From the NCBI GenBank assembly GCA_022702705.1, contig CM040434.1:17651771-17715770 (forward strand): a DNA stretch of 64,000 nucleotides. Direction: 5' to 3'. Made by a program: the position numbers and the translations under genes. Each line of letters starts with the position of its first letter. Within the stretch, counting starts at the first letter, position 1. Below are positions 21,179-32,196 of the stretch, piece by piece. The notes below the pieces were generated by a model. That model was not told the DNA's origin and did not search any database. It saw only the letters and a list, made by a program, of their open reading frames with translations. This DNA is from Papilionanthe hookeriana x Papilionanthe teres. Taxonomy: Eukaryota; Streptophyta; Magnoliopsida; Asparagales; Orchidaceae.

Positions 21179-22872
21179 TCATGATCTGTAAACTTTCTTT
21201 TTATTTCTCAAGATATCCTTCATAAACTTGGCATAGTCAGGCATCTGTTCTAATGCTTCAACAAAAGGAATATTTAGCGTTAATTTCTTAAGGATCTCCA
21301 AAAATTTTCCAAATCTAATATTCCTGTTTTGTTTCTTCAATCTTTGAGGAAATGGATGTGGTGGTTTTTTAACAGTTATCTTCATTGGCTCAGGAGGATA
21401 ATCCAAGTCTGGATAAATTTTGTTTTGAACCTTTTTTATTTCAACTTCTTTTTGCACTCTAGTTTCAAATTCTTTTCCACTTCTTAATTGAATAGCCTTA
21501 AGTTGTTCCTTATTTTGATCTTTTGGATTGATCTCAACATTACTTTGAAGTTTTCCAGATGGTCTATCATTAAGTGCAGTGAAAATATGTCCTAATTGAT
21601 TTTCAATATTTTTCATAGCAACACCTTGAGCTTGTAATTGATTTCCCATATTCAGAATCATTTCTTCAGTAGCAACTTATTATCCTTAAATTGTGAGTTA
21701 TTATTAAATCCAGGAGGATAAGATGGTCTAAAATTGGTATTTCCTTAACTGTTGGAATTTTCAATTAGATTTATAGAACTGTTAGCCTAGTGTGGGTTAA
21801 CATTGACATTACTATTATTCCAATTGAAGTTTGGGTGATTCTTCCAACTAGGATTATAATAATTCGAATAAGGATTTTTAGGTCTATTAATAACATTTAA
21901 AGTCTCATAAGGTGTTCGAGATTCTATTATCCGCCCAAATGAATTTTCCTCCAACACTTGAGGTGGTTGAGAATAATTCATTCCATATTGATCACTTTTC
22001 TTAGAAAGGGCTACAATTTGAGAAACTACCATAGTCATCATATCTGAATCATGAACACTAGCTACTCTCTTAGGATTTATCCGTTCATAGGGCCATGAAA
22101 AATTATTAGTAGTAATTTCTTCAATTAATGTGTATGCTTCATCAAAAGGTTTTGACATTAACGATCCACCAGCAGCATCTATAATAGATCTCAATGATCA
22201 CACTAATCCATTATAAAATTTTTGAATTAATAACCAATCTGGTAAAGCATGATGTTGGCACTTCCTCAGAAGATCTTTAAATCTCTCCCAAGCTTCATAT
22301 ATTGAGTCTACTTCAATCTGACAAAAAGATGTAATATCATTTCTTAGTTTAGCAGTCTTTGATGAAGGAAAATATTTTGATAGAAACTTCTGAGATAATT
22401 CTCCCCAAGTTCTAATAGATCTAGGTGCTAACGAGTTTAACCATGCCTTAGGTTTATCCCTTAATGAAAAAGAAAAAAATCTAAGTCTGACAGCGTCACT
22501 AGACACTCCATCATATTTAAAAGTAGCACACAGTTTTAGAAAACAAGCGAGATGTAAATTTGGATCCTCATTAGGTGTTCCTCCAAATTGATTATTTTGT
22601 ACCATTTGGATAATAGCAGGTTTAAGTTCAAATGAATTAGCAGCAACATCAAGATTTTGAATAGTTATGTGAATTTCATCTGTTGTTGGGTTAGCATAAT
22701 CTCTTAAAAGTCTTGGAAAATTTCCAATATCATTTCTCTGATTATCTTGATTATTTGCCATTTCGCAAGGATTTTCAATTTGTTTTTGTTGCTTTCTAAT
22801 TTTTCTGACAGTACGCTCTAACTCTGAATCGTAAGACACTAAACCTATAAATCCACTACGACGCATATACAA
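21179..22872 (-). pseudogene. Athila gag (element A)
   Basis: Three open pieces (22,872-22,198; 22,194-21,787; 21,661-21,179) cover the capsid-like retrotransposon gag domain (DPNLHLACFLKLCATFKYDG, then FLSKYFPSSKTAKLRNDITSF and YEAWERFKDLLRKC), an asparagine-rich stretch (NPYSNYYNPSWKNHPNFNWN) and the tail before protease. Gag forms the particle that packages element RNA. A TGA replaces an arginine codon after YNGLV, and a second break lies near 21,680-21,790. I see no CCHC zinc knuckle, which is not unusual in Athila. Confidence 0.85.
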
Positions 22873-22995
22873 TCACACAAATACTTTTAAAAAGTAAACA
22901 AACACACAATTACACACTACAAAGTAAAGGTTTTCTGTAAGTATATTATCAATGAATTCCATTTATACTTACTTAGTTAGTTACTTTGTTACCTT

Positions 22996-23013
22996 CCCCG
23001 GTAGCAGCACCAA
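22996..23013 (-). other. Primer-binding site, tRNA-Asp type, mutated (element A)
   Basis: The - strand reads TGGTGCTGCTACCGGGG four bases after the LTR end. Element B has the cleaner TGGCGCCGTTGCCGGG. The differences are C/T and G/A changes, as expected from decay of methylated cytosines. Confidence 0.75.
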
Positions 23014-23017
23014 AACT

Positions 23018-24720
23018 TGACCGACAGACTTTATATATGCAAGAATGTATGAACTCAAATTTATATATGTTTATAATGATTTTTTAAAGTCCGAACACTC
23101 AACGTAAGTATACGTATCGTATCAAGTAATACATGACTCTAATGGAGTCCTGGTTATCAATCCCATAAGGAAGTACTAAGTAGAAGAAAGTGTTTCACAA
23201 TATATATAATATAATACTGAAATCCGATATCAAATTGCACTTAAAGTTTAATATTTACTTCTACTACCACTATGCAGAAAACAGTAACAATTAATTAAAC
23301 TAAAATTACTTCTAACAACTTTAAAAACAGAATTAACTAGCAGACACACTAAACTATGTATTTGAAAGGTTTTTGATATATGAGAAAAGTATCTTTCCTT
23401 TTGCAATGAGAATATGATGTGTGGATTGATATGGAAAAATAATCTGTGTTATTGTGCTAAATAGGAGCATAGATGTTTCTTTACCCTTAAAAGAGTACCC
23501 CCTCTTCTAAGCATGAAAAGAACATTGTCATATCCTAAGTTTAGTCACTAAATTTAAGGCTAGTCTGGTAGGATGCCAGCTCTCACTTCAGAGCTCCCAC
23601 TCACCCTTCACCTGAAGGCTAACCTTCGATGCTTAGTTACTAATCTTAGAACCAATTTAGGGATCTCAGCCTGTCACCCTGAAACCTCCAAATTGAAGTC
23701 CATCAAAACACATTTCTCTATTTATTTGCATTTAATTTCCATGAACTACGCAATTCATCCATGGAAATTGAATGGATTCTTCATTATTGTTGTAGGACAT
23801 TAAATCCTTTCAGAATTAATGTTAAACAACATATTTTAGCATTTCAATTGGCCAAATTGAAAAGTATATTAAGTTCGAAATGAAAAACCATCACAATTTC
23901 TTCAATACATTAAAAGCACGTCAAATCCACATCAATCCATCATCACATCTCTATGCAAGAAGAAAGACAAAGGTGATTACTCAGAATTCATGAAGAAGAT
24001 ACAATAAAACATGGATTTTATATAAAAGAAAAGTCATACAAACCACAAAAGAAAATACAACTTATCTCTTTCTCTTCCCCAATGCAATTCCCTTGAAGTT
24101 CCTTTGAATCCTTTTCTCTCTTCTTTACAACACTTGATTCTCTCTTTAGAATGGATAGGAAGAAGCAATCTCTCACTTTACTCCTTCTCCTTCACTCCTT
24201 AGAGAAGAATTCCTCTCAAACTCTCACTTCTACACAATGTTCTCCTAAACTCTAACACTTAACACACACTTAAACTACAATAGAACCACTGAAGAAGCAC
24301 ACCATTTTCTCCCAAAAATAGTTACTTATAAGTTAGAAATGAAATCCCAAGATTTTCCATAGGAATCCCTTCAAAAAGTTGCCAAAACTCTTCAAATTTG
24401 AATTCCACCGACTTTGGGCACCGGCGGTGCCTGATAAGGCGCCGGAGGCATTATCATCCCAATATTTTCTAGAGACTCTGGAAAATGGCGTCATCGGCGC
24501 CCATTCTGGCGCCTCCGGCTCCAGAACCTGTTTTCCACCTTTTTGCACCTTTTTGCTTCTTTTTTGCTCTGAATTCGTTCCTTTTCGCTTCTTTTCGCTC
24601 CAATCACCTAAAATCATCATACCTACAACAAATCATGAAAAATACCTTTCTTTAAAGATAAATATCACCAAAAATGGGTAAAATTATATAGTATAAACCA
24701 TATATATTTTTGGTGCATCA
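23018..24720 (-). mobile_element. 5' LTR of Athila element A
   Basis: 1,703 bp. On the + strand it starts TGACCG next to the primer-binding site and ends TGGTGCATCA, so in sense it begins TGATGCACCA and ends CGGTCA. It aligns along its length with LTRs B, C and D. The GC-rich cluster lies at about 24,415-24,530 and the TATA-like CTTATAAG at about 24,326-24,335. It supplies promoter and polyadenylation signals to the element. Confidence 0.9.
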
Positions 24721-24882
24721 ATAAGCCGCAATAACCTAATAATAACTGGAAAATAACTCCCGCCCTCAAATACTTATTACTAAGAATAACCTCATAATAA
24801 GCTATACCCTAAGAATAACCTCTCTCAACAACCCTCAATAAAATGATAATAACCCCTGCCCTAAACCCAACGAACACAATAA
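24721..24882. other. Unassigned segment between two Athila LTRs
   Basis: 162 bp with repeated GAATAACCTC words, little G and no coding capacity. It matches nothing else I recognise in the window. It is the flank into which LTR A and LTR D abut. Confidence 0.4.
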
Positions 24883-24915
24883 TGACCCAATAACAACACT
24901 TAAAATTTATGAACT

Positions 24916-24918
<3 letters not shown>

Positions 24919-24972
<54 letters not shown>
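24919..24972. repeat. (TA)n microsatellite at the LINE 3' end
   Basis: About 27 TA units with one G. It lies between the LTR D start and the LINE 3' end, and a shorter TATATATATATA (30,608-30,621) lies at the LINE 5' end. It is probably target sequence plus LINE tail. Confidence 0.9.
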
Positions 24973-24973
<1 letters not shown>

Positions 24974-24989
24974 TTAAAAAACCAAAATA

Positions 24990-25550
24990 TTATTCAAAGA
25001 AAGTCTTACATCTAACATGAGGGATTCTAATTAAATCCCCATGTAAAAGAGAACTAAATAAAGGAAAGGAAGAGTAATTAGCACTATAAATAACATCTAT
25101 AGAAGAAGAAGCCTTAGTTGCAAGCCAATTAGCCGGTTGATTACCCTCCCTATAAGTGTGACTCCATAGAACCGCAATAGATGAAGAGAGAAGGTTAATT
25201 TTATTAATCCGGATCCGAAGAAACCAAGGCACAAGCAACTTGTGATAGTAAGATCTGAAGTAAATGCAAGGAGTCCATTTCCAAGTGCACACATTGAATA
25301 TTCTGCATAACAGCAATTTTCAACCCCCAAAAGGCAGCAATTGCTTCAGCTTCCAAAGCATTTAAAGCAATAATAGGTGCTGAAAAGAACCATAAACAGT
25401 GACCTTTAAAATTTCTGCAAAGACCTCCAATACCAGTTGTAGAAGTTCTGAAGCTTCCATCAATATTAATCTTAAGCCATGGGTTCTTAGGTGGTCTCCA
25501 TATAACAAGCATAACTCTGTTTTTAAGGTCATGATTTGAAGAAGGGACAA
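24990..25550 (-). pseudogene. LINE C-terminal RNase H
   Basis: WLKINIDGSFRTSTTGIGGLCRN contains the first catalytic Asp, followed by ALEAEAIAAFWGLKIA (Glu) and HLEMDSLHLLQIL (Asp). The domain then shifts frame near 25,210, and the final ANWLATKASSS part is in another frame. This RNase H type is found at the end of many plant L1 ORF2 proteins and in host RVT_3 proteins. Confidence 0.8.
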
Positions 25551-25573
25551 AATTTCGTGTCTTACCGATAAAA

Positions 25574-26293
25574 TTAAGACAAGCTTCTAATGATAAGATT
25601 AGAAGATAACACCTTATTATTGAAAATTAAATCATTCCCGGCTAGCCATATAAACCGTAAAATGATAAATGGAATGAAATAATGAGAATTAGCTTTCCAC
25701 TCTTTCCAAGCAATCATAGACGTAACTCCAAGAAGAGTAATGAGTTTGCAGCCCCATAGCAAATAAAACCGCTTTCCATACCTCCCGTGCCCAGCCTACA
25801 AATAAGAAAAATATGCCCAATAGTCTCTTCAAGCATTGTGACGTAAATGGCATCCGGATGGACCTCTAAGACCCTTGAGTTTAAGTATATCATCAGTTGG
25901 TAGCATCTTCTTAAACAACCTCCAACAAAAAAATGACATAGAAGGGGTTATATATTTACTCCAAAGCTTAGCACCCCAATCATTCTTTTGCCAAGTAAAA
26001 CACTTTTGATAAATGAATTTAGATAAACTTTGATTATGAGACTTTTTGATAATAAGTCTATCTTTTCTCCAAGGATGAATAGGAGTATTTAAGATCTTAT
26101 TATGAATATCGACAGGAACATAATCTTGAAATTTATGCAAATTCCAATCACCATCACTCCAACAGTCAGCAATTTTTTGAATAGGAAAATTGTGATTATA
26201 ATGTGCTTGAAGAGACACATCAAACAACCAACTGTCAAACCATAAATCAATTTGTCCATTACCAATTTCCCAAATAAACATCTTTTCAAGCAT
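25574..26293 (-). pseudogene. LINE ORF2 zf-RVT region
   Basis: 154 open codons (26,293-25,829) with IWEIGNGQIDLWFDSWL, WRLFKKMLPTDDILKLKGL and GPSGCHLRHNA. The last corresponds to the zinc-binding reverse-transcriptase domain, but the second cysteine expected after PSxCxxC is replaced (CHLRH). The following piece (25,762-25,574) has FIWLAGNDLIFNNK, the usual segment between zf-RVT and RNase H. Confidence 0.75.
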
Positions 26294-26381
26294 GAAGTCT
26301 TACTTTAAGCATCTCTTTCCAAGTTTTAGAATCTCCAGTGTTTAAAACAGGACCATAGCTGGATGTTCATTATGACAATAC

Positions 26382-27875
26382 TTAGCCTTCATAAATCTTG
26401 CCCACAAGGATCTGTTGTGATCTGAAATTGATCCATTGCTTACAATAGAATGTAAAGCTCAGATTTTGAAAGCTTTTAAAGCCTAATCCACCACAATCAA
26501 TTGGCTTACATAACTTATCCCAATTTGTCCAATGCATTTGCTTATGTTGCCCTTCCCATACAAATTTATTAAACATAATAGAAAGCATTTTCTGTGTACT
26601 CTTCTTCATTTTGATCATCTGTAGTGTATAAAGAGGGAATGCAATTAACACACTCTTAAGAAGTGTTATTCTTCCACCATTTGAGAGAAAAGAATTAGAC
26701 CAGCAGTTAATTTGAGAGGATATTCTAGAAATTATATCATCATAGTGTGAAAGTCTCCTTCTACCTTTGATTAAAGGAAAGCCCAAATATTTAAGAGGAT
26801 ATTGAATCTCCTTAAAGTTAGTGAAATTAGAAATCCAGTTTTTCATATGAACACTAATTTTAGAGCTTGCAAGGAATTGACATTTGGATCTATTAAAAAC
26901 CATTCCAGAGAAAGCTTCAAAGTCAGTCAAAACTTTCATGAGACATTTAATAGATTGTTTAGATCCATCGGAGAATACTATCACATCATCAGCATAAGCT
27001 GGATGACCGACAAGTTGAGTAGATCTATGCCGATATTGAGTGTACTGATGAGTAAGCTGTATTTGGTTCAACATTCTTGAAAGGTAATCAAAGACAAGGA
27101 TGAAAATATAAGGAGACAAAGGATCTCCTTGTCTAATGCCCCTTCCAAATTTAAAGAATCCATGACTTCTACCATTAATAAGCACACTGTGATAATTATT
27201 ATTCAACCATCTATAAATGAGATTACAAAAGGTAAAATTGAAACCTCTATCTGCAAGAACTTTAAGAATAAAAGCCCAACTGATAGAATCAAATGCTTTG
27301 GCCAAATCCAATTTAAAAATAATATTAGAACCTCTCCAGCATTTATCAATATCGACTAGCATTTCTTGGGCCAAAAGAACATTGTCACAGATGCATCTTC
27401 CCTTTATAAAAGCACTTTGATTTTCCGAAATAAGGTCCTCCAATAAAGGCTGTAAACGAGCTACCGTAATTTTACTTATAATTTTAGAGAAGGTGGAAGT
27501 TAGATCGATGGGTCCGAAGTCTTGCCAGTTGGATTTGCTTTTATCTTTAGGAATCAAAACAATGGTAGTGGAAGCAAAGTACTTAGGAAGATCAATTCCC
27601 CGAAAGAAGCTTTGTCATCGCTAAGACCACATCGATTTGATTATGGTCCAGCTTTTGATATAGAAATCAGCAGTAAATCCATCTGGACCAGCTGTCTTAC
27701 TACCATAAATTGTTTTAATAGCCTTAAAAACTTCCTTAGCATCAGGAGGTTGAACAAGGGAATCCATATTCACATTGCTGAAATCAGAACTTAAGAGAGC
27801 AGGAGTATAAGCAGCAGAACTAATAGGTTGATAAGAAAACAATTTATAAAAAGTAGGCAATATCATCATCAGCAA
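26382..27875 (-). pseudogene. LINE ORF2 reverse transcriptase
   Basis: AIKTIYGSKTAGPDGF at the start (27,875-27,621) is followed by a 391-codon frame (27,557-26,382). That frame has the aspartates FKLDLAKAFD (about residue 84) and YADD (188-191), plus GIRQGDPLSPY and PLKYLGFPL. This enzyme nicks-and-copies LINE RNA at the target. Active-site residues are intact. The entry conserved as Y-RPISL is IDLTS here, and one frameshift near 27,600 separates the pieces. Confidence 0.9.
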
Positions 27876-28975
27876 TCTCTTTAGAATTGACTAACCATGT
27901 ATTATTAACAGATTTGATTTTCAATATAGCATTAACAGATCTCTTATATTTAATGGCTGCATGAAAAAATTTGGAATTTCTGTCACCATGCTTAAACCAA
28001 TTGACAGCTGCTTTTTGTTGTAGACAATGTTCAAAATCCATACCATCTTCAACAAGCTTTTCCATTTCATTAACCATACATTCAGCTTCAATAACTTGCT
28101 GATGAACATTCCTAAAAACAGATCCAATTCCAATGTTTCAGACTTTCTAGCAATCCTTTTTTGTAAATGCCAAAGTTTAGAAATAGGATCGAATAAAGAG
28201 CTTCCAAAGGAGCCTTCCAATTATCAGCAATCAATTGATTATAAGCAGGATGAGTAGACCACACATTAAGATATCTGAAAACTGAATTCTTAACAGCAGG
28301 AGAGAAAGAACAGCTGACTAGTAAAGGAGAATGATCAGATCCAAGCCTTGCCAAATGTTTAACAGTAGTAATAGGGAACATACTTAACCAGAGTTGATTA
28401 ACCAGAATTCTATCAATTCTTTCATAAATATTTCCTCTCCTCTAAGTAAAAGGAGAACCTTCAAATCCAATATCAAAAAGATTAGCCAAAGTGATATTAT
28501 TAGAGAAGTTCAACATTGCTTGTAGATTAGGATTTCTCCCACCCTTTTTTCACTAGGATGTGCTATGGAATCGATGTCCCCACCAACAATCCAAACTATC
28601 ATTCATTGAATTACTAATATGATGTAATACATTGCAAAGTTCTGATCTATCAGTATTAGAAGTAGCAAGCATATATAAAAGAAGCAAAACCATCGAACTC
28701 GGTCTAACTCAAAATGGATATGCAACAGTCGAGAATGATTAAGTAAGATCTTAATCTTCAGCTCTTTTCTATAGAACATCCAGATTTTATAAGAACAATT
28801 TACCACAAAATTATATCCAGAGAATTTCTTAGTGAATCTATCATAATTAGATTTCACCAAAGGCTTTAAAATAAAAATAATCCAAAAGTGATGAACCCTG
28901 TTTAAATTTAAGAGTCTATTAAGGGAGCCAGGGTCGACCACTCCCTAATATTCCAAAGACAAGAATTTAATCATG
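27844..28975 (-). pseudogene. LINE ORF2 apurinic endonuclease domain
   Basis: The first motif is KFLSLEY-GVVDPGSLNRLLNLN (a degraded FLVWNIRG start), followed by IIFILKPLV, where the catalytic Glu position is Lys. The end has LARLGSDHSPLLVSC, the SDH catalytic motif (28,381-28,112). A linker to RT (28,077-27,844, KAAVNWFKHGDRNSKFFHA) is typical of plant L1. The domain cuts the target strand. Stops occur around 28,440-28,600. Confidence 0.75.
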
Positions 28976-29148
28976 AATAACATTTCTTCCTCCTCTAATC
29001 AACCTAGAGAAAGAATTTTCAACTGCTAGTAGATTGAATAATGTTGCTTTCGTAAAGATTTTTTAACTCCGTGGATCTCTTCTTTCTAGCTTTTTGTATC
29101 ATCCAATCATTATTAATATCATTGCTAATATCCGCCATTCCTGCGAAG

Positions 29149-29435
29149 TCAAGTATCTTTCCGAGATGTTTGTTGAAATACGAGATAATTCATAGGCTTG
29201 GGTAGAACTTCAACTGCTTGATAATGAGTAATAGTATTGTCTTGCAAAACCTCATGAGGATTTTGAACTTCTGTAGCAGCAGTTTTATCAGATTCTAAAA
29301 CAACTAATTCAGGAGAAATGGATGATTTAATTAAGCTAGAACCTCTTGGTAAAAGAGCAGCCAAAGATTCAGCAGTATCAGTATTTCTAGTAATTTCTTC
29401 ATTCTCGGGAGTAATATTAACTATTTCGAATTAAT
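29149..29435 (-). pseudogene. LINE ORF1 tail or ORF1-ORF2 spacer
   Basis: An open stretch (NTDTAESLAALLPRGSSLIKSSI and onward) lies between ORF1 and the endonuclease. It lacks domains. It is probably the variable C-terminal tail of ORF1 separated by a frameshift near 29,480, or simple spacer. Confidence 0.35.
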
Positions 29436-29479
29436 AGGTAAAGTGTCCGAGGCAATAACAAGAATCCGAACGAGGTTCA

Positions 29480-30421
29480 TCAACGAGTCTCCTTAGAAGA
29501 TAATTGCAGCTTTTCCCCAACAGAAGCCTGAACAGGAGCAATTACAGAAGCCTGAACAGGATCAACATTAGTTTGCAAATCTTCCACATTAGGAACAACA
29601 GTTTGAACTGTTTTTTTAGGATCAATGATTCTTTTTGCCTTCAAGTGAGGATGAAGCCTGAAACAGCTATCATTGGAATGTCCAAACATTTTACAATGAT
29701 GGCAGTAGAATGGCTTATTATCCATTATAACTGTTTGCCAATATCCATTGTGTGGTGTACCAATCCAGATTTCTTCAATATCAGCAAGAGATACATCTCT
29801 TTCCACAAGAATTCTAGCCAAAGAAGGCCTAGTGAGTTGAAAGGTAGGCATATCCAACTTTAAAGGCCTACCTAAAGCAGTCCCAATAGCATAAAGAATT
29901 TGATGTTTAAAAAGATGAAGTTTCAGATTTGGTAATTTATACCAAATAGGAATAACAGGTGATTCTTGATGAGGATCAAAAGAAGGAGACCATTTTAAAA
30001 GTTTCATAGGAATACCATCAATCAAAATAAATTTCTTGGAGAATAAATTAGCATAATCCACTTCTTTGGTAAGTTGAATCATAATATGCCTACCATCAAA
30101 AAGACCAACCTTCCAAGAACCCAACAATCTGAAATTCTCAAAACATTTCCTTATGATTTCCATTTTTGGTTGTCCAAATTGAAACTTACCAATTAAAGTA
30201 AATTTGTGTACATCCACTAGAGAGGAAATATCAGCATCTGATAGAATTAAGGCAGGCTTTCCACCCTTTTTCTCAATTTTCTTGATGAATTGGCACTCCT
30301 CCTTACCATGCGCAGCATCATGATAAAATTGTGGAAAAACCAGCTTATCAGAAAGATTTGGTGAATCAAGACCAGTCACTTCAGCAAAAGTCTTTGCCGG
30401 AGATCGAATTTGATCAGCCAT
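29480..30421 (-). CDS. LINE ORF1 RNA-binding protein
   Basis: 313 open codons starting MADQIRSPAKTFAEV. Residues about 70-230 are the DUF4283-type domain common in plant L1 ORF1 (FTLIGKFQFGQPKMEIIRKC, RPSLARILVERDV). A CCHC zinc knuckle follows at C240-x2-C243-x4-H248-x4-C253 (YCHHCKMFGHSNDSC). It binds LINE RNA to form the transposition complex. The tail has a duplicated PVQASV motif. It is the least damaged gene of the LINE. The start codon is the first ATG and sits close to the 5' end of the element. Confidence 0.85.
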   Translation of the reverse strand: MADQIRSPAKTFAEVTGLDSPNLSDKLVFPQFYHDAAHGKEECQFIKKIEKKGGKPALILSDADISSLVDVHKFTLIGKFQFGQPKMEIIRKCFENFRLLGSWKVGLFDGRHIMIQLTKEVDYANLFSKKFILIDGIPMKLLKWSPSFDPHQESPVIPIWYKLPNLKLHLFKHQILYAIGTALGRPLKLDMPTFQLTRPSLARILVERDVSLADIEEIWIGTPHNGYWQTVIMDNKPFYCHHCKMFGHSNDSCFRLHPHLKAKRIIDPKKTVQTVVPNVEDLQTNVDPVQASVIAPVQASVGEKLQLSSKETR

Positions 30422-32196
30422 TCAGAAAATTAGGAAACAAGTCCAAAATTCAAAAGAATTAAAACCCGGGAAAGCAGAAATTAGGAGCAACAACAGCAAA
30501 TGCAAGGATAGAATGAAAACTAAAAGGATTAGTATTCAAATCTACCAAACATCAACGGAATTGAAGAAGGAAATCAAGAATCGCACCAAGTACTCTCCTA
30601 CGGTTCTTTATATATATATATTGATTTAGTTTTCTATTGAGTTACACAATTAAACGCAAGTATACGTATCGCTCAAGTAATACAGGCTCTAGTGGAATCC
30701 TGGATATCGATCCCACATGGAGACAATTAATTATATGATGTAGCACATAAATCACTTTTTGAATCACAACATAATTGCAAGTAATTACTAATCTTAAAAT
30801 AGAAACAAACAGTTGTAGTTACTAATTCTACTAAAGTACGTTTTATATTTCTAGCAAGTTAAACTAACACAAGACTAAATTTATAACAATGTTCAGTTGT
30901 AAGAAAGAATATTCCTCCTCTCCAATAATAATATGATGATTTTTATGACATAGATCAGTGATGCAAATGTATTGTGCCAAATAGGAGCATTCCTATTCTT
31001 TACCCTTTTCTAAGCGCATAAAGAACAATGGCTAATCCTAAGTTCAGTCTCCAAATCCATGGTTAGGCTGGGAGGATACTGGCTCTCACTCCAGAGATCC
31101 CACTTCCCTTCCCCTGAAGGCTAACTCTCGCTTTGGTTTCCAAACCCCGGGACTAAATTGAGGATTTTAGCCTGTCACTCTGAAATCTCCAATTTTTTCG
31201 CCCATCAAAATATATTTCCTTATTTATTTGCACTTAACCCCCATGAACTACGTCACTCCTTCATGAACATTGAATGTGACCTTCACTTTTGTTGTGGAAC
31301 TCATAATCCTTTCGGAACATATATTTCCCAAAAAGTTTTAACAATTTAATTGGCAAGATTAAAAAGTAAATGAAGTACGAAGTGAAAAGGTCATCACAAA
31401 TTCTCCATAATAAAATGACACGTCATTTCCATATCACAACATCAACACATCACGTAAAAAGGAGGAAGACAAAGAAATCTACTCAATACTCATGAGGAAA
31501 GCATGACAATATATGGATTATATATATATAAGCAACGTCATACAAACTAAGTAAAGAAAAGACAACTTATCTCAAACTCTTTCTAAGTGAATCTCAAGAA
31601 ATTCCTTTGACTCCTCTTCTTTCTTCACAATAACACACAATTCTCTCTTTAGATAAGTAAGGAAGAAGCTATCTCTCATTTTTCCTCTCCTCTTACACTC
31701 CTTAGATGAGAACACACAAACCCTAGATTTTCCTAAACAAAATGAAAAGACACACTCACTCTTCACTCCCTCACACTCTAAACTCTCTCCCCTTCATTAA
31801 ATTTGGCTCCAAAATAGTTTAAATCTGGCCATAACTGATTTCCTAAGAGTTTATTCAAGCATCCCTCCAAAATTCGGCTAAATACATTGAATCTAGTTTG
31901 AAATCGGGATAGGGCTCGGTCTGGTGCACGATAGGGCGCCGTCTGGCGCTATTCCAAAGTCTCTGTAAATTGGTGCAGTCTAGCGCTGGTGACAACACCG
32001 TTAATTGCTAGTTCAATAAAATGCACTTTTGCTCCATTTTGCTCCAAATTTGCTCCTTTTCGCATCCTTTTTCTCCAAAGTCCTAAAATCATTGTACCTG
32101 CATGAAATCATGAAAAATACATTTCTTTAAAGAGTAATATCATCAAAAATAGGTATGAAATGAACATTAAAAAGCTATCAAATTTTCAGTGGATCA

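Larger units (their letters stand above)
15686..24720 (-). mobile_element. Athila-type Ty3/gypsy element A (3' end missing)
   Basis: Read on the - strand it runs: 5' LTR (24,720-23,018), primer-binding site, gag, protease, RT, RNase H, integrase, an LTR-like module and ORF x1. It stops in the spacer where x2 should follow. The gag and RT motifs and a tRNA-Asp-type primer-binding site fit the Athila branch. The break at 15,686 coincides with the end of the Tat copy 1 LTR, so the missing x2 and 3' LTR may lie left of the window beyond copy 1. Every ORF carries stops or frameshifts. Confidence 0.85.
24973..30607 (-). mobile_element. L1-type LINE with RNase H
   Basis: On the - strand: a short 5' leader (30,607-30,422), ORF1 with a zinc knuckle, then endonuclease, reverse transcriptase, zf-RVT and RNase H, ending in TTTTGGTTTTTTAAAA next to (TA)n. 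The domain order and the C-terminal RNase H match plant L1 elements. It moved by target-primed reverse transcription into an AT-rich site of LTR D. TA-rich sequence on both sides is consistent with a target duplication but cannot be delimited. ORF1 is mostly open; ORF2 has many stops. Confidence 0.9.
24883..32196 (-). mobile_element. Athila-type LTR D, split by a LINE
   Basis: The two pieces, 24,883-24,972 and 30,608-32,196, together give about 1,679 bp, the same length as LTRs B (1,677) and C (1,681). The left piece carries the ATTTATGAACTCAAAT of the LTR start; the right piece continues with the CGCAAGTATACGTATCG block and ends TGGATCA, a one-base variant of TGCATCA. The GC-rich cluster is at 31,918-31,990. 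The flanks (AATAA on the left, TCTTA on the right) do not match, so it is not a clean solo LTR and DNA has been lost on one side. To its right, Tat copy 2 begins mid-RNase H. Confidence 0.75.

Noticed and set aside
27129..27420. + strand open frames across the LINE
   Set aside because: Complement of the RT gene; no independent support.
24883..32196. LTR D as a simple solo LTR
   Set aside because: Flanking pentamers AATAA and TCTTA do not match, and Tat copy 2 is missing on the left side.
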